Of a DNA stretch of 64,000 nucleotides, positions 55,005-64,000 are shown piece by piece (the first letter of the stretch is position 1; each line of letters opens with the position of its first letter). The translations under genes and the position numbers were made by a program. Location of the stretch: contig JBANDB010000004.1 in assembly GCA_037576215.1 (NCBI GenBank), positions 6,758,001 to 6,822,000 of the forward strand. Reading direction: 5' to 3'. This DNA is from Armillaria gallica (Eukaryota > Basidiomycota > Agaricomycetes > Agaricales > Physalacriaceae). The notes beneath the pieces were generated by a model. It made no database searches. It was given only the letters and a program-made list of their open reading frames with translations, and had not been told where the DNA came from.

Positions 55005-56030
55005 TTAGCAGAGAACATCCACAAATTCTGAGCATACAGAGCCTGGAGGCTCATCACTGCATTGCTTCTTCCTTAGTATGGGGGTTGTCAGGGCAGTCAT
55101 GCTTGAAGTGACTGAGCTTGCCACATGGGAAACACTTTGTCTTGATGCATGTTCTGTCGCTATCCATTGGTGCTCCCTGTCCTCCATAAGTTGTGCCAGT
55201 ACCTGTCTTCTTCTCCAGCATTCCTGTTGATTGTTGACTACCCTTCTGAGGCATAGCTGTCTTCTGGGGTCTGGCATCTCCTATACACCCTGTAATAGAG
55301 TTCTCTGCCTTTTTCAGGCACCAATTGTAGTCAATGCGGTGAAGTCGGTCCTTCCATTCTTGCTAAGTGGCGGGTACTGTTCTATCACCAGTGTATATGG
55401 TGTTTTTGCTGGTTTCATGGACTCCTTTCTTGACTTGTGCACACATCATGCGTTCATTGCTGAATACTCCAGCTTCAAATGCAAGGGACTCGAACTTCTG
55501 GAAGAACAGATTGCCATCCTTGAAGTTCACCTGGTGAAGTTTCTCCCATTGGGCATACTTGATCTCCGCATCTGAATCCTTCCAGAACTGTCTTCTGACT
55601 TCTGCCTTGAAGTTGGCATAAGATGGGTAGTGCTGTTCTTCTTCATCATTCTCTCTGAGTTCTCTAGCAGCCACTTCCCACCAGTTCTGTGCTTCGCCTT
55701 CAAACCTGGATGCACAGAAGACTACTTTGTGAGGATGGTTGCAGAAGAACTAGTTGAATATGGAGAAATACATTTCGCACTGGGAAAAGAAGCGTACAAT
55801 GTCACAGGATTCCCCTTTGAAAGGGTTTGGCTCCTGTGTGATCTTTGGTTTAAGATCTGGCAACAGTCCTGGTGCTGTGGTGGTGAGGACCCACAGTTTC
55901 AGGGGAGTCAGCAGCTTTGGCAGTGAGGGATACTGAGGCATGGTCCACCGTTCAGGTATGACAGGCAGATTGGGAAGCTGGTTTGGTGGTTGAGGTGGCT
56001 GGTTCAATAGCCCATCATTGGCTCCTGTGA
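55005..56030 (-). pseudogene. Retrotransposon Gag (Ty3/Gypsy-like) with CCHC zinc knuckle
   Basis: Minus-strand segments in order: PNPFKGESCDIVRFFSQCEM, FEGEAQNWWEVAARELREND, YPSYANFKAEVRRQFWKDSD, WEKLHQVNFKDGNLFFQKFE, WKDRLHRIDYN, and a zinc knuckle CFPCGKLSHFKHDC (C-x2-C-x4-H-x4-C) near 55120. This is a typical capsid plus nucleocapsid order. Frame changes occur near 55750 and 55300. No protease, reverse transcriptase or integrase follows to the left, so the element is truncated. Confidence 0.7.
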
Positions 56031-57463
56031 AAAGCCTGTGTCTGCCATAAGATCTTGGTGCTGTGTCTCCTCAATGAAAGGGAAATGCTGAGACCAGTGC
56101 ATGTTTTGGTGGTACCGGTGGTTTGTCTCGCATTAGTTCTGAGGTATAAACAATTGGGGGTAGATCTGCCTGAGGTCATACATAGGGACTGATTTCTCTT
56201 ATACATGCCTCAGAGTGAATAAGGTTAAATGCTTGAACAGTGAACCTGTTGGCTTCCTTTTCGAGAATGTATGAAACTGAAATATTCTTATTGGACCAAT
56301 AAAAGTAGTTGTACCTTGTGTCTGTTTCTGCCTAGGCAGGGTCCACTAGTAGCTTATGCATAAAATGATAAAACAAATCACTATAAGGGATATGGAGTAA
56401 GATTTCCAGTATCCTGACCAACTTGCCAGTGTGTAAAAGATAGAGTGCTTTACTCAGCTCCATTGGAGGCTGGGGTAGAGTGTCATGATGGGATAGAGGA
56501 CAGCTCAGGACTTTCTCCATGAATTCCATTGATGTACTCTTCAAGAGGGAGCCTCTCAGTAGTGATGGTGGTCATGGATCTAGAGGTCTCGCTTGGCCAC
56601 CAATCTCCTGGTCTCCTTCCGATCTCCATTCCTTTAACAATGATGATTTGTCATTGCAGGGGTTGGGACAGTCTGGCGATGGCCTCTAGCTTGGGGGTTG
56701 GTTCCTGAATGTAGGGGACTGGGGCACCACTCTCATTGAAGGGGACCTGTGCATACTGGGAGCCTGGTACTGGCTAGTCCCAGTTGAGTATGCTTGGGCA
56801 CTCGTTGTTCTCAACATGGGGCTCAGGGGTTGGTTCCCTTGGAGGAATGAAGGCACTGATAGATAAAAAGGCACTAGGTGTGATAGTGTCCCAGAGGTTG
56901 TCTGGGTCAAAGACAGCAGGTTCTCCATAGGCATCAACATTCCTAGTATGGTCACTGGAAAGTGTGACTGGATAGGGGGTGGAAGGTCTCTCAACACTTC
57001 TCTAGACAATCTGGAATCTGTGAAGTCACTTGGCAAGGTGTGTGGCTGCAATAGGAGAGGGGGATCGAATGACATAGGAGGTAGATTTGAAACTTAAGGC
57101 AGAGGAACTGGAGGTGGAGAAAAGGACATTAACAGAGGTTCCTGAATGGGTGTTAATCCTGACTTCTTGAATGGATTCCTCACTTGAGCCAGCCATGTCC
57201 TCTGCTGTTCACTGTCTGTGGATGCTAGAGAGCTCATGGATTTCTGGCAGTCTGTAGTTGCATATGGGTGAGCGGATTCTGGCTGGTGGTGGCTGCTGCA
57301 GGATGACATAGTTTACGATGGGATGTGTGTTATACTGATTGATATAGATATGGGGGTTTCTCCTGTAATAGTGTTGGATTCCTAGTATGATGGCTGCCCC
57401 AAGGAAGGCACTGCCAATGCCAATGGTAATGGAAAAGACGATAATCTCGACTGTGCTGGTCAT
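56031..57463 (-). pseudogene. 5' ORF region of the Gypsy-like element
   Basis: From the ATG at 57463 it reads MTSTVEIIVFSITIGIGSAF, a single membrane segment, then HYYRRNPHIYINQYNTH and a long Pro/Ser-rich region in broken frames (SPICNYRLPEIHELSS; DLPPPIQSHFPV) that leads into Gag. An N-terminal membrane segment before Gag is unusual for yeast-type Gypsy elements. No domain is recognised. Confidence 0.4.
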
Positions 57464-58369
57464 GAGTGCTTTAGTTAAGGAGCAAGAGGAAGCTTTGAGC
57501 TAATTGTTAGACCCAAGCTCCAATCAAGAGTAAACAATGGCTGTCTTGTGTTTGGGCAATCACTGTTGAGTCTTGAAGCAATAGGAGATAAGGCTAATGT
57601 TTTAGCATCTTAGCAAGAATTAGCAAGAGTAATTGGTATAGATAAACATTAGCTTGAAGCTGGAGAATATACAGTGAGAGCTACACTACATATATACTAA
57701 AAGTGAGGGTTTAAATATAAGTTTCTTGTGAGAGAAAGAAGTGACGACACGTGTAAAGTGAATGGAAGGTGAACAACAACCACAAGGCATTGGATAGAAT
57801 CAGCCCGGGCACCTAAAGATAAGATGAGATGAGATAAGTGCTAAAGATAAGATGGAAAGAAATGAATAAATCATAACAAAACTGCATTTTTAGGGTAGTT
57901 CTTATATAGTTGATGAGACTACAGCATTTCCAGTCAGCTATGATTACTCTAAGTTATCCATTTCTGCTTGCTTTACTCTTAAACATTGTTGGTTGTATAT
58001 TGCACCAATACATGGAATCTTGCATCAATAATTTGCTTTGTCTTTTAATGCTGCAATATCACTTCACCTTCACCATATAGGATTGTTTTATTGTCTTCAC
58101 CTTCTACATCACTATTGTTTTCATTGCCCAGTTCAGTATTGCCTCCATGTAGGCCCAGTTCAGCATTGTTTTCCATAGGATCACCTTTGTCATCACCACT
58201 GTTCAGAGTTGCCATATATCTATTGCTGCAACACCACATTCAGCACCACAGTTACAATGATTTCTCCCAGTTCCAAGCAGTTTTAAGGCAGTTCCTGCAT
58301 GTTTATTGCCATTGTTTCAACTCACATTATTGTGTACACTCTCTAGCCATGGTTTCCAGGCTATTTTGA
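57464..58369. other. Probable 5' leader/LTR region of the Gypsy-like element
   Basis: On the minus strand TCTAACA occurs at about 57513-57507, about 45 bp before the ATG at 57463, and could be an LTR 3' end. No second LTR or primer-binding site was found, so boundaries are not defined. Otherwise no gene. Confidence 0.3.
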
Positions 58370-58639
58370 CATTTTCTAGACCACCAGAGCACATTTTCTA
58401 GAGCATTGCCACATTTTCTAATCCATCCCCACATTTTATAGACTGTTTTTATAGTTTATACCACAGTTTATTGGTATTCACATCATACCAGATTCCTTCT
58501 CATCTTGTTATCAAGATCCCTCCTGGCTTACAGCCAACATCTATTAGTACTCATTGACCAAGAGTACTACTTCACTGACTGAAAAGTCACAGTGTATCTT
58601 GTGTTATTGAAGAATTGACTGCATGGAGGTGTACTGAAC

Positions 58640-59450
58640 CACTCGCACACACAATTGCTTTGATTGCTGTGTTGCTTCGTTAATTGCCTAAGCTCTCTCT
58701 GAGTTTTGAGTTTTGCTATTGCCATGGAACTCTAGGTTCATCAGCACCTCGAAAACTCCTTGAGTTGTGAGATGCCATTTGTCCCCTAGTCAATCCATCC
58801 ATATAACCCTTAAGTAATTGGTGTAATGACTTCACATATACACTTGCACATCAAAGAGTAGTGTTGAGTACCAGGCATATATGTCAGATTCTTCTTCTAA
58901 TCCTTTCCATAAGTATTATCCCAATAATTTCAGCATTTGTCCTCCAAATAAGGCTAGGTGTTGGCACTTCCAGAAATAAGATATTGCTGTATGACCATCC
59001 TCATTCCATCAAGGTAAGTTTTCTGGTTTTTAATTGAATTTGATGTTAGAGCCTTGCAGAGCATCCTCCTCTGCTTCTGGGGGAGGGGGTTCTCCTCTAC
59101 TGCTTCTACCAAAGGGTGGATCAGGATAGAACAGGGGAACAGGAGGTTGATTCAGAGGCTGATTAGAAGGATTAGTTGAAACTGGAGAGGGAGGAATCGA
59201 ATGTTCCTGAAACTCAGCCTTATATTTTGAATAGAATCAATTTGCAGTCATGGTTTGCTTTGTGAGGACAATCCATACTGCATGAAACAGTGCCAAATCG
59301 TCATGACCTTGTAAAATAGGTAGTAACATTCCACCAGGATCTACTACAAACACAGTATCCTGTTCCTCCAGGAGCATTGTGGCCTTGTTCAGAATATTCT
59401 GCAAATCTGACACTATCACTGCTACTAGCCTGAATAGCTTGTCCTCCAAT
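58640..59450 (-). pseudogene. Second Gypsy-like Gag relic
   Basis: Minus-strand reading gives LPILQGHDDLALFHAVWIVL, then PVPLFYPDPPFGRSSRGEPP, then NEDGHTAISYFWKCQHLALF, YLWKGLEEESDIYAWYST and MNLEFHGNSK. This order matches Gag of agaricomycete Gypsy elements. Several in-frame stops are TGA or TAA, some at former CG sites. It is a different subfamily from the 55-56 kb Gag. Confidence 0.5.
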
Positions 59451-60015
59451 CAGCATTGGCTGCCTTCTTTGCAATTGCAGTCAAAGCCTGGATTCACAAT
59501 ATCCACTGGTCTGAATTTTCTAGCTCACAGCAGCATCACATTCAGATGTGTAGAGTTGAACTTCATATGAGTCAGATTGTTGTACTCCTGCTCCAGATGG
59601 GAGAACATTGAATTATCATACCTCATCACCATCCTTTCTTGACTAGTGTTGAAGAGACTCTATGCATGCAGGCTAGAAATGCAACAGTGTTAAAGACACT
59701 GATCACACTCACACCCAACACTACACACACAAAACCTCAAGTTCTTAGAGGGATATTATGTGATAGAAACAGATTGAAGCAAAACAACTAAACTCTCAGA
59801 ATATACAATACACATGTATAGCGATAGCACTCATAGGGTATCTAGATCACTCTAAGTTCAAAGGCTTTTATAACAAGAGGAGCAACAGATGTTGTTGGGC
59901 CTCAAGGCAAAAGATGTACTACAATACACAATATGTCACCACACATCTCAAAGCTTGTGCTCCAAGCAGAAATCCTTCACAACATGTCCACTCAAGCTTC
60001 CAAAACCAATTATAG
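59451..60015. other. Stretch without a recognisable gene
   Basis: CpG-poor sequence rich in CACTCACAC and ACACTA words. Only short frames. Confidence 0.35.
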
Positions 60016-60250
60016 ACCCACAGAGTTTGAGCCTATGCAATCCAGAGACACAATAATCAAATAAACCCTGTCCACAAGCCAAAGGGTTTGAACCTCTGCC
60101 ACTTGGAAAATGAGAACCCTCAAGCATGCACTAATCAGACCATAGAGTTTGAACCTCTGCTGCCTGTAGCACCACACATTAAAGAAGGCCTCTGCATGAA
60201 CACTAACCAGACCAAAGGGTTTGAACTTCTGCCACCTGTAGCACCTCATG
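60016..60250. repeat. Four-copy imperfect tandem repeat, 61-71 bp
   Basis: GGGTTTGAACCTCTGCCACC-like cores recur near 60020, 60082, 60143 and 60214, the last two followed by TGTAGCACC. The core resembles a B box but no acceptor stem is present. 60250-61379 shows no recognisable gene. Confidence 0.5.
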
Positions 60251-61379
60251 TCACAAGAAAACCTCAAAAACTCAAGAGCATGTCTGCAATGACATGAATC
60301 TCTTATTCTAAGGTTAGAACACAAGTCAACCAATCATTCAAACAGTACACAAGTCCCACATTAGCTTTCTACACCTCACATGATACTGAAGTCACTCAAA
60401 TGTTATCAATAAAAGGTCTATTCTCCTACTCAAAGCTACAAATAATCCTGAAGCTAGAGCACTATGCTGAGGGCTTTTGTGCTCTAACAAGAGGGATCCA
60501 AAACTTGTACACTATTACTACACTATGGTATTTATATACTATGCACTCTACATATTAATACAACCTTAAATAATAACTCTTAGCTTGCAGAACTTCCTTT
60601 CCTGAGTCCTATGCATGTTACCATGATCATGCCATTGCTTGGTGCTTACTTAGAGCTCTGGCTCAGGGCCAGATCCTGGTTTCTCAGTGGCACAACATCA
60701 GTTAGCCATGCAATCCATGTGTACTGACATTGCCTAGTAGTGTTGCCATGGCTAAGCTAAAAGCTGCTTAGCCATGTAGTCGAGCCAGATTAAGCCAAGT
60801 CTGAGTTTCTGATTGGCTCAGGCTAATTCTGAGCTCAAGCCCCTTTTGGAGTTGGCTTGAGTTCAGCTTGAGTTGACTTAGCTGATTATCAATGACCAAT
60901 TTAGTCATCAAGAACTGACTTTCATTCTTGACTTCCTCCCTCATTTACCATCATTCCCTCAATATCCCTACAACATAGGAGCAAAGTATTACCAGCTTCA
61001 AACCTCAAGGCATGCTTTTGTGACCATCAACATGTTTTATTCATCTCCACTGTGGTAAATTCCAGCTGAAGATCTCAAGCAAGTCCTCAAGGCAGTTTCA
61101 GGGTAAACAATGGTAGAATGGGTGGATATTACAAGGATGGTGTGTTATTCAACTTCTCATTTGGTCAACCTTTGCTCATTGAAGCCCACATAGATACCAA
61201 TAGTTGCCTGATGTTGTTTGTAATGTACCAATATGCTGTAGGCTGGTCAACAGAATATACACCTTCTATTTTGCCTCCCTACATTGCACAAATTCCTTAA
61301 ATACCTCTCTCAGCAAGTGTACTGTGTCTCATTGACCTACCCATCTCCTTTTCTCCCCTTCTGTTCACTTGTTTGTACA

Positions 61380-64000
61380 ATGGCACCACCTGGATGACCT
61401 TGCAGGAAAGTGTGTAGCACAGACACTGAACCTACAGCAGTGGTCCCTGATAATATAGATGCTGGTCCTGAAGCTCCCAGGCCAACTAAGACTATTGCTA
61501 TACATCCAGGAGGTGCAGTGAATGCATGGTTTTTTATACCAGGCTTAGGTATGTATTTATATCTTCAATGGCTGCCACATTCACTTATATCTGCACATTA
61601 ATTAGAACACCATAATCCAACTCCAGCCAGCCAGCCTCCAACACCACATGGTACACCTTCAATGCCTCCACTATCTGTAATGCCTGTGCCCCAACAATCT
61701 GCTTCTTGGTGTGGGCATGGGCATCAAGCTGATCCTGATGGCAACAACCTATTTACATCTACCTCTGAATGTAGTTCCAGACATCCTCAACCTCTGCATA
61801 ATGTGCAGTTTGCTTGTGCTGAAACCTTCCACATTGAGGACTTGTCTGAGCCATCAACCCCTATGATGCCTACACCTATTTTGTGGCCAGTAGCTGCAAC
61901 TCCAATGAGCAACTGAATGCACTGACATGCTAAGTGCACAATGGCCAAGATGCCTGATATACCAGATCTTTGCCTCTTTTATGAAGTGTATAAAGGTCAA
62001 GTACACTGCATCTTTTGCATGTGAGTATTGTTCTCCTAGGCACAAAGTAATACTGACTCTGTGCTGGTATAATGCACAGGAGAAGTCAACATCTTTCAGC
62101 TGCTCAACAACATCTACAAGCAATTGGCAGTGCCACCTCCTTATGAAGCATTTGGGACTCTGGGTAGAGGCTTGTGATAGACTTAAAGTAAAGATTACCA
62201 CTGATAATGCTGAGGGTCCTGTCACCATGTACCAGGAGTCAAAGGGGTGGGGCTTGAGACAGAATTCAGCCTTATCTGATGGGATAGATGAGGTGCTAGG
62301 CTTCTCCTTAGAAGCCTTCATTGATGTGCTGTTTGCCTTTATTGTTAGCAATGATCAGGTAGGCTTTTTTTATGTTAAACAGGTTGCAGTATTAATGATA
62401 ATAATAGTCTTTTTTTGTTGTTGAGTCTCTGGAGCTCCACCGCATATTCTTGATGCTTCATAAGGAACTTACCAATGATGATATTCCCTGTCAAACACAG
62501 ATTTAGAAGTGTGTTATGGAAATATGAGAGAATCATTTAAAGTAGCTTTCCATGGAAATGCAGGTGTGTATACACTATTGAAGATTTGGGGGGACCTCTT
62601 AACTCAAATACATGCAGAGTGCTTTAGGTAAAATCTCCTTCACATACAACATGTGGTTAAATGCCAACCTTGTGCCCTTTATGGCTGTCATGGCATACTG
62701 GTTTGAAACCAAGGAGGTTCATCCTCCAAATGGCAGTGATCCATATTTGGCTCTTTCTCTGCAAGCAGATCTGATTGGTTTTCATTGTGTACCTGGCCAT
62801 CATGATGGAGAGCATCTGGCACGAGCATTCCTTTTTATTGTTGATCAACTTCAAATTGCATCCAAGGTATGTTATTATAATGATCATTGCTTAGTGTTTA
62901 TATTGTTCACAGACAGGTTGGATAAGCCTGGATAATGCATCAAACAATGATACAATGATGGCTTTCCTAGAGATGCTACTAATGCAATGCAGAATTAAAT
63001 TTGATGCAATCAAATGGCATATATGGTACGACAATCATTTGAGTCCTTGTTCCACCTTTCTAATGATTGTCAGCTGCTTTTCCCACATTGTCAATCTGGC
63101 ATGCAAGGCTGTTTTAACAGCTATCACAAATATTGACTATGCTCAAGATGATGCTGACTTTGTTCTGCAACCAGGACAACCGACAAATTTTATGGCCACA
63201 TGCAGACATGATCCAATTGCTACTGCTCCTTCCATTGTACAGCTTGTGAGTTATAGATCAATTATTACAATTCTGGACAGTCTGATGTTTTCTTTTCAGA
63301 TCCGTGGCTCATCTATAAGGCATCAAATTTTCTCAGAGATTCTTGAATCTCTGCATGATGTTGACAATCTTCAGCTACTGTGGGATGTCATTACATGCTG
63401 GTCATTGACATTACTCATGATTGAACATGTTCTATATCTGTGTCCAGCTAGTGCTATTCATATATCATGTTGGCCTTGCTCTCATCAATTGATTGAAGAC
63501 AATTAATAGCTTTCTTAGCTCTCAAGACTTTCCAGAATTTCACAAGTATCAATTGAGTAGCACAGAGTGGGGCACTCTTTCTGATTTCAAAAATATACTT
63601 GTGGTGCGTTTATTTTCATTCAGGAACCTCCCAGCTGACATTGTCTACCAGTTTCCACATGTATTTCAGCAAATTCTCTCATGTGAAAAGACACCATGCA
63701 TTTCTGATACTATCTCAGCATTTGAAGCAATGCAATTTACATGGGAGGAACTACAGAAGGAAATGCCCCAACATTATTGCAAAGGGTCTTGAGAAACTTG
63801 CTGAGTATCATGGTCAAGTCAATGATGTTCCAATCTATTCCCTGGAAATATATATACCATTCTGTAGTTTTCAATTCTTTGCTCACACCTTTGCAGTCAT
63901 ACATCCCACATACAAGCTTCAGTGATTCCAGAAAAACTTGCCTGGAGAAGTCTTTGATGTCAAGAATCTATTCATAAATACGGTGCGAGGACTTTGCTTC
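61380..64000 (+). pseudogene. hAT-family transposase, decayed, continues past the window
   Basis: Blocks in order, in shifting frames: TDTEPTAVVPDNIDAG; a BED-like region ending TTSTSNWQCHLLMKHLGLW; LEAFIDVLFAFIVSND; LGKISFTYNMWLNANLVPFM; ALSLQADLIGFHCVPGHHDG; DNASNNDTMMAFLEMLL; CFSHIVNLACKAVLTAI; an equivalent of the RWSSTLLMIERALxL block at 63390-63450; and FLSSQDFPEFHKYQLSSTEW. These are the RNase-H-like core and dimerisation parts of Ac/hobo/Tam3 transposases. The fifth codon after the ATG at 61380 is already TGA. Multiple stops show it is inactive as read. Terminal inverted repeats were not found. Confidence 0.7.

Noticed and set aside
53420..58680. A complete LTR retrotransposon
   Set aside because: The flanking similar segments are inverted, no reverse transcriptase or integrase was found, and no primer-binding site could be placed.
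60082..60250. tRNA-like copies based on GGGTTTGAACCTC
   Set aside because: These are units of a tandem repeat without acceptor stems.
1..64000. CRISPR array, bacterial operon or phage features
   Set aside because: The genes have spliceosomal introns and fungal families; no regular spacer-repeat array is present.

Overview
The window looks like nuclear DNA of an agaricomycete mushroom. Genes are broken by many introns of about 45-65 nt with GT..CTRAY..AG signals. The recognisable families are typical of that class: membrane-anchored GH76 proteins, a large F-box-like family, a UPF1-like SF1 helicase with FPPL motifs, an HSL-type alpha/beta hydrolase, a multi-spanning membrane protein, and hAT and Gypsy-like transposon relics. 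Species was not determined.

Layout. 0-7.3 kb: a cluster of 57-64 nt tRNA-like elements without a D arm, a 460-bp MITE, one intact-looking alpha/beta hydrolase gene (4.67-5.90 kb, minus) and F-box relics. 9.5-12 kb: GH76 copy 1 (plus). 12.2-16.3 kb: relics of an unidentified family (X) and a frameshifted F-box-like gene. 16.4-17.7 kb: an F-box relic with an inverted tail. 18.4-23 kb: GH76 copy 2 (minus), an inverted duplicate of copy 1, split by a 2.16-kb TIR element that itself holds a fold-back structure. 23.8-25.7 kb: two head-to-head F-box pieces. 26.6-30.0 kb: helicase gene. 30.1-31.9 kb: two related TA-flanked TIR elements. 32-35 kb: F-box copies and more tRNA-like elements. 35.6-38.0 kb: GH76 copy 3 (minus), the most canonical copy. 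41.5-44.2 kb: a CpG-eroded duplicate of the 31-34 kb block. 45.8-46.8 kb: a membrane-protein gene. 47-64 kb: CpG-poor transposon territory with Gypsy-like gag relics in both orientations, motif-rich repeat blocks and a hAT transposase running off the right edge.

The two most unusual signals are these. (1) At least twelve dispersed elements have a tRNA-like acceptor stem, a central hairpin and a T-arm/B-box but no D arm; several sit just 3' of F-box copies and most are followed by T-runs. (2) All three GH76 paralogues have an intron-exon layout that seems to need a one-nucleotide exon, plus 12- and 14-nt microexons. For copy 1 the resulting 13-exon model sums to exactly 583 codons.

All translations, splice sites and alignments were done by eye; no database search or RNA evidence was available.
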